In this document: piece by piece, positions 54,083-62,245 of the stretch
Layout: every line of letters starts with the position of its first letter
Numbering within the stretch: position 1 is the first letter of the stretch
Translations under genes and position numbers: made by a program
The notes under the pieces: generated by a model
What the model was told of the DNA's origin: nothing
Database searches by the model: none
What the model saw: the letters and a program-made list of their open reading frames with translations, nothing else
From: Candidatus Borkfalkia ceftriaxoniphila
GTDB taxonomy: Bacteria; Bacillota; Clostridia; Christensenellales; Borkfalkiaceae
Length of the DNA: 64,000 nucleotides
Direction: 5' to 3'
Assembly (NCBI RefSeq): GCF_004134775.1
Contig: NZ_SDOZ01000005.1
Location: 62,001-126,000, forward strand

Positions 54083-54672
54083 CAGAAACTTCTCACTAAC
54101 CCGATCACTTTTCCCAAAATCTCAACCTGTTCGACTACGATGTCGGCCATCGTCTCGTTTTCGGGATGCAAGACGTAATAACCGTTTTTCTTGTAAAAGC
54201 GTTTGACGGTCGCGCTGTCGTCCAGAAGAGCGACCACGATATCTCCGTTGTCCGCGTTCTGCTGTTTGCGAACGACGATCTTATCGCCGTCGCAGATGCC
54301 CGCGTCGATCATGCTGGTTCCCTGTACGTTCAGCATAAACAATTCCGAACCGTGAAAACTGTCCGCGGGAAAGGAATAATAGTCCTCATAATTCTCGTAG
54401 GCGAAGATGGGCTGCCCTGCGGTGACCGTGCCGATCAGGGGGATATTCACCGAGGAATTCCTCTTAAAATTCACCGCACGGTTTTTGTTCGGCGATTTGG
54501 ATATGTAGCCTTCTTCTTTCAGTTTTTCCATATAATAATATGCGGAAGCGGTCGATTTGATATTCAACTTTTCGCAAATCTCCCGCACCGTAGGCGAGTA
54601 GCCGTATTCCGCATTATATTCGTTGATAAAGTTCAATACGGCGTGCATCTTATTTTTGCTGCTTTCAGACAT
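54082..54672 (-). CDS. lexA: LexA repressor
   Basis: The SOS repressor. The 196 residues have the winged helix (YSPTVREICEKLNIKSTASAYYY), the Ala-Gly cleavage site in VTAGQ, the catalytic Ser in GTSMIDAGI and Lys in ATVKRF. Its own promoter (TTGCGT-17-TATAAT, 54735-54707) is overlapped by a LexA box, which fits autoregulation. Confidence 0.96.
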   Translation of the reverse strand: MSESSKNKMHAVLNFINEYNAEYGYSPTVREICEKLNIKSTASAYYYMEKLKEEGYISKSPNKNRAVNFKRNSSVNIPLIGTVTAGQPIFAYENYEDYYSFPADSFHGSELFMLNVQGTSMIDAGICDGDKIVVRKQQNADNGDIVVALLDDSATVKRFYKKNGYYVLHPENETMADIVVEQVEILGKVIGLVRSF

Positions 54673-54706
54673 CTTTCTTTCATCCCTATTTTTACGATTT
54701 TTCTAT

Positions 54707-54735
54707 ATTATACCATATTATTTTCCTAAACGCAA
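54707..54735 (-). promoter_or_regulatory. lexA promoter
   Basis: On the minus strand TTGCGT (54735-54730) and TATAAT (54712-54707) are 17 bp apart. Confidence 0.7.
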
Positions 54736-54746
54736 ACAAATGTTTA
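54733..54746. promoter_or_regulatory. LexA (SOS) box between lexA and the Cys-rich gene
   Basis: CAAACAAATGTTTA fits the Gram-positive SOS palindrome (CGAAC-N4-GTTCG type) with two outer changes. It overlaps the lexA -35 and is 10 bp upstream of the divergent -35. Confidence 0.65.
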
Positions 54747-54755
54747 TAAAAGTGT

Positions 54756-54784
54756 TTGATATTTTTTGTGATTTATGCTACAAT
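54756..54784 (+). promoter_or_regulatory. Promoter of the Cys-rich mini-protein gene
   Basis: TTGATA (54756-54761), 17 bp, TACAAT (54779-54784) with TGC before the -10. Confidence 0.7.
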
Positions 54785-54806
54785 ACAAAAAATCGGAGGC
54801 AAAACC

Positions 54807-54992
54807 ATGGAAAAACAGAGAGAAAAATGCGTATTATACGATCGGGACTGTATCGGCTGTCTGGAATGCGAAATCTGCGATCTGGATAAAAACAAAATTT
54901 GCGATAACTGCGGTAAATGCCTGGATATCAAAGATTATGCAACGATCAAAATCGACCGAATCATCACCGATAAAAAGGCGGAGAGCAATTAA
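54807..54992 (+). CDS. Cys-rich mini-protein, possible metal or Fe-S binder
   Basis: This 61-residue protein has cysteines in the order C-x6-CxxCxxCxxC, then C-x2-CxxC (KCVLYDRDCIGCLECEICD and KICDNCGKCLD). The spacing is ferredoxin-like but fits no family I can name. GGAGG precedes the ATG at 54807. It diverges from lexA across one LexA box and could be SOS-linked. Its stop lies in the loop of a 20-bp inverted repeat shared with hflX. Confidence 0.75.
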   Translation: MEKQREKCVLYDRDCIGCLECEICDLDKNKICDNCGKCLDIKDYATIKIDRIITDKKAESN

Positions 54993-55014
54993 ACTCTCCG
55001 CCTTTTTATCGGTC
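54967..55014. terminator. Bidirectional terminator with 20-bp perfect arms
   Basis: 54967-54986 and 54995-55014 are exact reverse complements (ends ACCGAT...ATCGGT) with an 8-nt loop and internal AAAAA/TTTTT. It encodes the C-terminal codons of both converging genes. Confidence 0.88.
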
Positions 55015-56214
55015 AATGAAATCGTGAAATTTCGAAATATACATTGCGGGGATCACCGCGTCGATCAGCATTCCGAAATCGTTAAAAATGATATTTCGTT
55101 CTTTCAGATATTTTTTATTTGCGTTATAATCGGAAACAGAACGATAGGGAACGCGCAGGGAGCAAAAAACGTAATCGTTTTGAAAGCGTTTCAAAATTTC
55201 CCGTTTCAATACTTCCGTACCCAAATTCTCTTTCGCGGAAATAAATACCGCATCCGTCGGATATCCTTCAAAATCACGCAGCGTTTCGCTCTTGTTCATG
55301 ACCACGATGTAGGGCGCGTTAAAATGCAACGCGTCCAAAGTATCCAGCGTCGTTTTCAACTGCATTTCGTATTCTCCCGTCGCATCGCATACGATAAGAG
55401 CAAGATCGCAGTTTAAGGCGCTCTCCAACGTGGAATGAAACGCGTCGATCAGATCGTGCGGCAAATTTTTTAAAAATCCGACCGTATCGATGAGCATAAA
55501 TTCAACGTCGTCGATCTCCATTTTTCGCGAAGTGGGATCAAGCGTCGCAAAAAGTTGATCTTTCACGAATACGTCCGACTGCGTCAGGAGATTTAAAAGC
55601 GTGGATTTGCCCGTATTTGTATAACCAACCAGCGCGATCGTCTTGACGGCATTTTTTTTACGACGCTCGGACAATAAATAGCGTCGCGTTTCGATATTTT
55701 TCAATTTGCTTTCGAGATAGTCGATGCGTCTGCGGATATGCCTGCGGTCGGTTTCCAACTGCGATTCGCCCGGACCGCGGGTTCCGATACCTCCGCCCAG
55801 ACGGGAAAGCGCCTCGCCTTTTCCTTTCAAACGCGGATACATATATTTAAGTTGCGCCAATTCGACCTGTAACTTTCCTTCGCTGCTTTTTGCATTCTTA
55901 GCGAAAATATCTAAAATCAAAGTTGTGCGGTCGATCACTTTCCGATCGTCGAGTACGTGCGAAATATTCAGTGTCTGAGAAGGGGACAGGGCACCGTTAA
56001 AAAGAACGGTGATCTCGTCCAATCCGCTCAGTCGTTCTTTAAGTTCCGATAGTTTTCCTTCACCGATATAGGTCGCAGGGTTGACTTCTCTGATTTTCTG
56101 ATAGAGCGTTCCCGCATACACGCCGTCGCTGCTCTCGATCAAAGAAATAATTTCTTCGTGCTCGATCCTGTAATCTTCATCTATAATCGGTTGAATTACA
56201 TATACTTTTTCCAT
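55006..56214 (-). CDS. hflX: GTPase HflX
   Basis: A ribosome-associated GTPase that rescues or splits stressed ribosomes. The 402 residues have the N-terminal HflX domain, coiled coil, GGGIGTRGPGE, P-loop GYTNTGKSTLLN, LDPTSRKM, DTVGFL and MNKSE. The ATG at 56214 has no ribosome site; the 31-bp gap to the recombinase gene is filled by the CATAGTACTATG repeat, which places TACTAT 6 nt before the ATG. Confidence 0.94.
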   Translation of the reverse strand: MEKVYVIQPIIDEDYRIEHEEIISLIESSDGVYAGTLYQKIREVNPATYIGEGKLSELKERLSGLDEITVLFNGALSPSQTLNISHVLDDRKVIDRTTLILDIFAKNAKSSEGKLQVELAQLKYMYPRLKGKGEALSRLGGGIGTRGPGESQLETDRRHIRRRIDYLESKLKNIETRRYLLSERRKKNAVKTIALVGYTNTGKSTLLNLLTQSDVFVKDQLFATLDPTSRKMEIDDVEFMLIDTVGFLKNLPHDLIDAFHSTLESALNCDLALIVCDATGEYEMQLKTTLDTLDALHFNAPYIVVMNKSETLRDFEGYPTDAVFISAKENLGTEVLKREILKRFQNDYVFCSLRVPYRSVSDYNANKKYLKERNIIFNDFGMLIDAVIPAMYISKFHDFIDR

Positions 56215-56219
56215 ATTAC

Positions 56220-56245
56220 CATAGTACTATGCGTGACATAGTGCG
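56220..56245 (+). repeat. Palindromic repeat, copy 2 (CATAGTACTATG type)
   Basis: CATAGT-ACTATG-CGTGA-CATAGT: a palindrome joined to a 6-bp hairpin. It fills the gap between the recombinase stop and hflX. Copy 1 is at 41879. Confidence 0.5.
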
Positions 56246-57295
56246 TTATTCATTATCCTTTTCGCGCAATTTTACTGCATCTTTTACGGAGCGGCGAATA
56301 TCTTCGCTGATAGCGGCGTAATGCTTTTTTGTAGTATTGACGTCTTTGTGCCCGAGAACGTCGGCCACGATATAAATATCTTTGGTTTCGCGATACAACT
56401 GCGTGCCGTATGTACTGCGCAATTTATGCGGCGATATTTTTTTTAAAGGGGAAATGATGCGGCTGTATTTTTTGACGAGTTCTTCCACGGCGCGCACACT
56501 GATTCGTTTGGGTTGAAACGAAGATAGGAAGAGGGCAGGCTCGTCCATGCAATGATTATCTTCTTTTTCCGCGAGATAACGAGCCAGAGCGTCCGCGACT
56601 TCGTCGGAAAAATACAAGATCGTTTGATTTCCGCCTTTTCTGGTAACCTTAAAAGCGTTATTTGTAAAATCGATATCGTCGTTGTTGAGCCCGATCAGTT
56701 CGCTGATACGGATTCCCGTGCCCAAAAACAGCGTCAAAATGGCTACGTCGCGAATTTTCGTCTTTTCGTGCGCGGATTTTTGCCGCGGCGACATGCCCAC
56801 GCCGTTTTCGGCGGTATTTAAAAGGTCAGCGACCTCATTGATTTCCAATCGTATGATTTCTTTGTCGTGCAGTTTTGGTAGGGCAACTTTCGCCGCATTA
56901 TCCACGGAAATACGGCCTTTATTGAAAAAATATTTGAACATAGAGCGCACAGTGGACAATTTTCGCGCTTTGGCGCGTTCATTGCAACTTTCTCTGACGC
57001 CGTTGTATTCATAATTGCTCAAATAACTCAAAAAAAGTTCGATATCCGTGTTTGTAACGGTCTCTAAATCGATGAAATCCAAATCTTCAATGGATTTCCC
57101 GTGAAACTTTTTTTTTGTCAGAAAATCAAAAAAAACGCGCAGATCATATGCGTAATTCAAGCGCGTCAGCGTGCTTGTCCTGTTTTCGATTCCCAAAAAA
57201 AATTCTTCGATGAAATAGGGCAGATCGCCTTTGAGCCGTTCGATCTTCTCTAAATTTTTAACATCGCGCTCTCTGTAATAATTTTCATCTTTCAT
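56246..57295 (-). CDS. Tyrosine recombinase (XerC/D-like)
   Basis: A site-specific recombinase. The 349 residues have a SAM-like core-binding domain (about 20-150) and the catalytic domain with Arg in GTGIRISEL, HxxR in SPHKLRSTYG, His in LGHKDVNTT and Tyr in KKHYA. The ATG at 57295 lies 6 nt after TATAAT with TTGCTT 17 bp upstream, so the mRNA is predicted leaderless; the ATG at 57313 precedes the -10 and is rejected. Palindromic sites flank it. It could be the chromosome-dimer Xer or a dedicated switch recombinase. Confidence 0.9.
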   Translation of the reverse strand: MKDENYYRERDVKNLEKIERLKGDLPYFIEEFFLGIENRTSTLTRLNYAYDLRVFFDFLTKKKFHGKSIEDLDFIDLETVTNTDIELFLSYLSNYEYNGVRESCNERAKARKLSTVRSMFKYFFNKGRISVDNAAKVALPKLHDKEIIRLEINEVADLLNTAENGVGMSPRQKSAHEKTKIRDVAILTLFLGTGIRISELIGLNNDDIDFTNNAFKVTRKGGNQTILYFSDEVADALARYLAEKEDNHCMDEPALFLSSFQPKRISVRAVEELVKKYSRIISPLKKISPHKLRSTYGTQLYRETKDIYIVADVLGHKDVNTTKKHYAAISEDIRRSVKDAVKLREKDNE

Positions 57296-57301
57296 AGTAA
57301 T

Positions 57302-57330
57302 ATTATACGGCATCTATCCGAAAAAAGCAA
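57302..57330 (-). promoter_or_regulatory. Recombinase promoter, predicted leaderless
   Basis: On the minus strand TTGCTT (57330-57325), 17 bp, TATAAT (57307-57302), ATTACT, then ATG. Confidence 0.7.
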
Positions 57331-57392
57331 TAAAATTCTCTCCCGATTTCCTTCGGATACCTCACATTTTTATGTGTGAGAGGAGTTATATA

Positions 57393-57424
57393 ACTATGCG
57401 TAAAACACGAGTTTTACGCATAGT
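57393..57424. repeat. Lox-like 14-bp inverted repeat upstream of the recombinase
   Basis: ACTATGCGTAAAAC and GTTTTACGCATAGT are exact reverse complements around ACGA. A further half-site TTTTACGCATAG lies at 57489-57500. Candidate crossover or operator site. Confidence 0.55.
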
Positions 57425-57500
57425 AAGTCTGTATTTTTAGGTTTTTAGGCTTTTTTTGACGGTCTCTTCTATGTGGTTCAAATGCAGATTTTACGCATAG

Positions 57501-57544
57501 AAAAAAACAGTCGCGAATTTTTGTAGTTTCGCGACTGTTTTTTT
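57501..57544 (-). terminator. Terminator of the lipoprotein protease operon
   Basis: AAAAAAACAGTCGCGAA and TTCGCGACTGTTTTTTT pair over 17 bp with a loop of about 10 nt. Confidence 0.85.
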
Positions 57545-59417
57545 ATTTTTGATATGTTACGGATTGAGCCAGCGTTTGATTGACGATGACGATCGTAGCT
57601 GAAGATCGTAATTGTTTGGTTTGATCTAAAAACGATGTAATGCAATCGGTCGGTATCGCCCAACTGACGTTTTCGTACGAAGGCGCACCCATCGAATTGA
57701 TGCCGACGACATAACCCTGCGCATTAAACAGCGCGCCGCCGGAATTACCCGAATTGATCGGCGTGTCGGTTTCAATGAACATATGCGCATAGAATTGATA
57801 GTCGACTTCCGATTCGATGAGCGACACGATGCCGTTTGTCACGGAACTACCGTATCCCAGAGCGTTTCCGAGTGCGACAACAGGTTCTCCCGCGCGTAAA
57901 TCGGAATAATCGGCAAGTTTACAGATTTTTTCAAAACCGTCGACCAAGTTTCCGCTTTGGTCGTAATGTTTAAATTCGTTTTTGAACTTCAAAAGAGCCA
58001 TATCGCGCTGTTTATCGTAGGATACGACTTCCATTGCGAAAGAAACGATTTTGCCGTCGTGCGTACCGTTTTCAAAGGTACAATACACATAAGGATACAG
58101 CGTAACAACATTGTTCGGGTTATTCTTTCCGGATTCGTCCAACGAAGAATTCACAACATGTAGATTCGTGATTACATAGCCGTCGGTACTGATGACGAAA
58201 CCCGAACCGCTGCTCGCATGCTGGCCGCTCGCGACTGCTGTTAATACGTTCACGGTAAAATTCTGATAATTATCCGTTATATATTTTGCAAGAGATCCGT
58301 CTTTTTCGATTTCACCCTGATAGGCCAACTCCACCACTGCGCTGTCCGACGCTATTTTTGTCCCCGAGGTACTTTCGAACTTTTCGGACACGGTATTATC
58401 GCTCTGCACTATGATTTCGTCGGGGTTGGATATATAATTTTTTTCAGTCTTGGTGCTTTCGGGGATTTCAACGGATAAATCGGCGTAGTCGGGATCCTGC
58501 GCGCAGGCCTCGATAAAATCGTAAACCGCCGTCGACGGTACGCAGAAAGACATCCCGTACCCGTTATTTTTTTCATAAGTATCGGTTTCTTCGGCTTTGG
58601 TCGTTAAAACTCCCGCAACTTTGCCTTCGGAATCGAACAGCGCGCTGCCCTCGTTCCCTTCATTGCTGGTGATACTCGTCTGTACGAGGTAATCCGCGGT
58701 AATATATTTCGGCGCATTGATATAATTCTCAAAATCGCTGTCGGTGTTTTTCGGTTTGGAAACGATCCCTTCGGCAAGAGAAACAAAATAATCTTCGCTG
58801 TCTGAATATGTCGCGATATAAGCACAATTTTCACCGTACTCCAGATCGTCCGAATTGGAAAATTCCACGACGTCGGGCATTCCCGTCATTTTCTGTCCGT
58901 TTTCGTCCTGATAAGAAACCTCTTCGGAAAATTGCATCAACGCGATATCCAAATTTGCCGCCTGAGTGATCCCTTGTGTTTGTACAGAAAAAGCATCGCC
59001 GTTATAAAGTATTGCCTCTATTTCAGATAAATTATTTAATTTATCAATGAGCGAGGCCGACGTCAAAATATACCCAGCCTCGGATATGATAAAGCCAGAC
59101 CCAACGCGCGTTACTTCCTTAGCGCCGAAAAAGCCGTTTGAAACAGTCCCGGTAACGCTGACGGTCACGACCGCTTTGTAATTTTCTTCGTATAAGGCGT
59201 TGTAATCAAAATCTTCTTCCAGATAGGTAACGCCGTTATAGTTGGACTGATTGACTTTATTGCCTTCGTATTCCGCCGTAGGCCCGCTCTCGTCCGCGTT
59301 ATTCTTCGCAGCGGATTCCCTCTCGTTCAGTCCGTCCAGTACCGAACAGCCGACCACGGAAAAAGCAAGGCCGATCGCAACGATGAAAGATAAACAGAAT
59401 TTAAAGATCCGTTTCAT
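57543..59417 (-). CDS. Lipoprotein with one degenerate and one active trypsin-like (S1C) domain
   Basis: A secreted HtrA-related protein. The 624 residues have a lipobox (VVGC, Cys24) and an acidic linker. Domain 1 (about 80-310) keeps Asp (LDIALM) but reads TSASLI where the catalytic His is expected and GNEGSALF where GNSGG is expected, so it is inactive. Domain 2 (about 380-610) has the full triad: TNLHVV, DMALLKF and GNSGGALF. No PDZ domain. GGAGG lies inside the end of the upstream gene; the two form an operon. Confidence 0.88.
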   Translation of the reverse strand: MKRIFKFCLSFIVAIGLAFSVVGCSVLDGLNERESAAKNNADESGPTAEYEGNKVNQSNYNGVTYLEEDFDYNALYEENYKAVVTVSVTGTVSNGFFGAKEVTRVGSGFIISEAGYILTSASLIDKLNNLSEIEAILYNGDAFSVQTQGITQAANLDIALMQFSEEVSYQDENGQKMTGMPDVVEFSNSDDLEYGENCAYIATYSDSEDYFVSLAEGIVSKPKNTDSDFENYINAPKYITADYLVQTSITSNEGNEGSALFDSEGKVAGVLTTKAEETDTYEKNNGYGMSFCVPSTAVYDFIEACAQDPDYADLSVEIPESTKTEKNYISNPDEIIVQSDNTVSEKFESTSGTKIASDSAVVELAYQGEIEKDGSLAKYITDNYQNFTVNVLTAVASGQHASSGSGFVISTDGYVITNLHVVNSSLDESGKNNPNNVVTLYPYVYCTFENGTHDGKIVSFAMEVVSYDKQRDMALLKFKNEFKHYDQSGNLVDGFEKICKLADYSDLRAGEPVVALGNALGYGSSVTNGIVSLIESEVDYQFYAHMFIETDTPINSGNSGGALFNAQGYVVGINSMGAPSYENVSWAIPTDCITSFLDQTKQLRSSATIVIVNQTLAQSVTYQK

Positions 59418-59419
59418 AA

Positions 59420-60343
59420 TTATGCCTCCGTCACGGCGATATTGTATTCGATCACCGTTTTCAGTTTATCCGCAGTCGCATCGATATAATCGACGGCGCA
59501 AGCCGCAGGCAAGGATAAACCGACTTTATGATATTCGGAATAAGTCTTATCGCTGTACACTTTGGAAGCAATGATGCCGATGATATAACCGTTGCGGTCG
59601 TAGAGCGCGCCTCCGAGCATAGTCGTATTCATTGCCGCCGTAGATTGAATAAAGCGATATGTTGTCCCCTGATACGTTACGCCGTCCAACACAGTCATTT
59701 CGGGATCGGAAACAACACCCGCCGTAATGCCCGTGCCTTCGCCTAACAGATCGCCGACGAACGCGCAGTAATCTCCCGTCTTTAAAGTGCTTCGTGCATC
59801 GTAAAACACGGATTTAAATTGAAATCCTTTTTGGGATGCTGTATTTTGCGCATCGGAATAATAGAAAAAATTATCTTTCAATTGAATGATCGCAAGATTG
59901 AGATCTTCGTCGCAGTCGATCAGTTTGGCCTCATACAGTTCCTCATCTCCGTAAATGGGATTGAGCGCGACATACAGCGTCGTAACCGTAGCTTTTGAAA
60001 GCGAGGAAGACAGATTATCCGCATAAGCGTAAACAGCGTTTGACGTCGTCAAAATATAGCCGTCGTCGTTCAATATCACACCGCTGGTCCAGACTGTTGT
60101 TTCGGAATGCGATCCCTTATTGTTCCGATATTCGAAATAAGAACAGACGGTGACAACGGCGCCCGCTTTTTCATTGGCAATGTATTCGGTATAAGTGCCG
60201 TCGTATTCGTCCGACGACAAATTGGACAGGGTAATATGCTGTTTGTAAATATTTTTCGGTTTATTCTCGTATTCGCAGCCGCTGAAAACGGCAACGGGAA
60301 CGAGCAACAGCAATGCGAGTAAAAAAACCCCGATTTTTTTCAT
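59420..60343 (-). CDS. Lipoprotein pseudoprotease with trypsin-like fold
   Basis: The 307 residues have a signal peptide with lipobox FSGC (Cys23) and one trypsin-like domain. The GYILTTSNAV block lacks the His, LNLAIIQL keeps the Asp, and the Ser site reads NTTMLGGALYD with Leu in place of Ser. It should be proteolytically dead and might bind substrate or regulate its partner at 57543. ATG 60343 follows AAGGA; the upstream ATG at 60400 precedes the -10 (TATAAT, 60380-60375) and is rejected. Confidence 0.82.
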   Translation of the reverse strand: MKKIGVFLLALLLLVPVAVFSGCEYENKPKNIYKQHITLSNLSSDEYDGTYTEYIANEKAGAVVTVCSYFEYRNNKGSHSETTVWTSGVILNDDGYILTTSNAVYAYADNLSSSLSKATVTTLYVALNPIYGDEELYEAKLIDCDEDLNLAIIQLKDNFFYYSDAQNTASQKGFQFKSVFYDARSTLKTGDYCAFVGDLLGEGTGITAGVVSDPEMTVLDGVTYQGTTYRFIQSTAAMNTTMLGGALYDRNGYIIGIIASKVYSDKTYSEYHKVGLSLPAACAVDYIDATADKLKTVIEYNIAVTEA

Positions 60344-60374
60344 AGCAGTCCTTATCCCTCTATTTTTTACATTC

Positions 60375-60380
60375 ATTATA
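60375..60380 (-). promoter_or_regulatory. -10 element of the lipoprotein operon
   Basis: TATAAT on the minus strand, 31 bp upstream of the ATG; the -35 is poor (TTTTGT at 60402-60397, spacing 16). Confidence 0.45.
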
Positions 60381-60401
60381 GTCCTAATATGTGAAAACAA
60401 A

Positions 60402-60444
60402 ATGAATTTACATGAAAAAAGTTCGTTTTTTCACGTAAATTCAT
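60402..60444 (-). terminator. Terminator after the GH13 gene
   Basis: 19-bp arms (one mismatch) around GTTCG, covering the stop codon, with CATTTTGTTTT following on the minus strand. Confidence 0.8.
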
Positions 60445-62240
60445 CGAATGTCGATATTTCCGTAAACAGCCCAGGAATTCGGCTCGATCTGCGCGGTGCG
60501 CATAGGCGCTTTTTCATTCATCAGATCGTACATATCGCCGCTGAAATTCAATCCATAGCGCCCGCCGCCCAGATTGACGCAAACGCAAACGACTTCGCGC
60601 TCGCCGCGCCGCTCGAAAACGACGCAGTGTTCGTCGGCGAATACTTCCTTATACTCGCCTTCACGAAATACGCCGTATGCGCCGCGGATCTTACCCAGAC
60701 GCGCATAATGCGCGTGCAATTCTTCATCAATATGCTCCCAGTCAAGACACTTGCGGCAGAACGGGTCGGAATAACCCTCCGTTCCGGTTTCGTCCCCGTA
60801 ATAGATGCTGGGAACGCCGAACAGCGTGAACTGTAAGAGTGCGGCGGCTTTCAGTCTTTCGACGGCTATCGCATATTGTTCGCGGGTCAGGCGCAGTTCG
60901 TTCATCTCTTCTTTGTCAAAGGCGAGCACGCCGCCCAAAGCCGTTAAAATGCGCACCGTATCGTGCGTGCCCAAAATATTCATGAGACAGTCCAACGAGC
61001 ACTTGGGATAATGGTCGAGGAGCATACATACCGTTTCGCGGAATAATTTCGTATTTTTGCTGCGTACAAACTGTATGATTGCCTCTTTGAGCGGGTAATT
61101 CATCACGCTGTCGAGTTCCTGTCCCTGAAAATAGGCGCGCCGTTCGCCGTAGGATATTTTATTGGAGGCGTCTTCCCAGACTTCGCCGATCACGATCCCG
61201 TTCGGATCGGCGGATTTGATCGCGCGGCGGACATTTCTGAGAAAGCGCGGCGGCAATTCGTCGGCAACGTCCAGACGGAAACCTCCGAGCCCGCGCCGCA
61301 TCCAATACTCGAGAACGCCGTTTTCGCCCGTGATAAATTCGTCGTACGAGGAAAGTTCATTCACGGCGGGCAGAATATCGATCCCCCACCAACATTCGTA
61401 TCGGTCGGGAAAATGTATAAAACGGTACCATTCGGCGTACGGAGATTCTTTCGACTGATACGCGCCGATGGAAGGATAGCGTCCGTATTTGTTGAAATAA
61501 AGGCTGTCGTCTCCCGTATGATTAAAAACGCCGTCCAGAATAATGCGGATGCCGTGCGCCGCGGCATCGCGGACGAGCGCGTCGAAATCTTCCAAAGTAC
61601 CCAAAAGCGGGTCGATTTTTTTGAAATCGCCCGTATCGTAGCGGTGATTGGAAAAGGCCTGGAATATCGGATTGAGATAGACGACGCTGACGCCGAGTTG
61701 CTGCAAATACGGCAATTTTTCGCGGATCCCGTTGAGGTTGCCGCCGAAAAAGTCGTTGTTAAGTACCTTTCCGCGGCTGTTCATGCGAAAATTCGGCGTA
61801 TCCGTCCAATTCTTATGCAATATTTTTCCTTCGCCGACGGGAATATCCCTGTTTTTATAAAAGCGGTCGGGAAAGATCTGATACATCACGCCGCCTTTGA
61901 ACCAGTCGGGCGTGCGGTATTCGGCGGAACAAACGGTTAACTGATAGGCGCGGACGGGGTCGGAAAAGGTAAGTTCTCGCAATTCGCCTAAACCCGCGTT
62001 CCTGTTCCCGATACGAAAATAATAAAAATACAGTCCCGGTTCTTCCAAGGTCAGATCGAAGCGCCACCCGTAAGAAGTTGGCTGCATATCGAAATTTCGA
62101 GCCTCGCTCCCGTCCTTTTGAAGGACGAAAAGACAAGGCTCGCTGCTGTCACCGAATACTTTTATAACTGCCGTTTCGTTTTGCCGAATCCCTCCCGTAA
62201 TACTCTTGCATTTTTTGTCTAAGGGATTATAGTAAATCAT
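60441..62240 (-). CDS. GH13 alpha-amylase family protein (neopullulanase/maltodextrin type)
   Basis: An intracellular starch or maltodextrin hydrolase (no signal peptide). The 599 residues have an N-terminal beta domain (1-110), then the TIM barrel with conserved regions DGVFNHTG, GFRLDVADE (nucleophile Asp), GEVWED (acid/base Glu) and LGTHDT, where many family members have NHD. It starts 5 bp after the phosphorylase stop and is coupled to it for glycogen or maltodextrin breakdown. Confidence 0.93.
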   Translation of the reverse strand: MIYYNPLDKKCKSITGGIRQNETAVIKVFGDSSEPCLFVLQKDGSEARNFDMQPTSYGWRFDLTLEEPGLYFYYFRIGNRNAGLGELRELTFSDPVRAYQLTVCSAEYRTPDWFKGGVMYQIFPDRFYKNRDIPVGEGKILHKNWTDTPNFRMNSRGKVLNNDFFGGNLNGIREKLPYLQQLGVSVVYLNPIFQAFSNHRYDTGDFKKIDPLLGTLEDFDALVRDAAAHGIRIILDGVFNHTGDDSLYFNKYGRYPSIGAYQSKESPYAEWYRFIHFPDRYECWWGIDILPAVNELSSYDEFITGENGVLEYWMRRGLGGFRLDVADELPPRFLRNVRRAIKSADPNGIVIGEVWEDASNKISYGERRAYFQGQELDSVMNYPLKEAIIQFVRSKNTKLFRETVCMLLDHYPKCSLDCLMNILGTHDTVRILTALGGVLAFDKEEMNELRLTREQYAIAVERLKAAALLQFTLFGVPSIYYGDETGTEGYSDPFCRKCLDWEHIDEELHAHYARLGKIRGAYGVFREGEYKEVFADEHCVVFERRGEREVVCVCVNLGGGRYGLNFSGDMYDLMNEKAPMRTAQIEPNSWAVYGNIDIR

Positions 62241-62245
62241 AGTCT

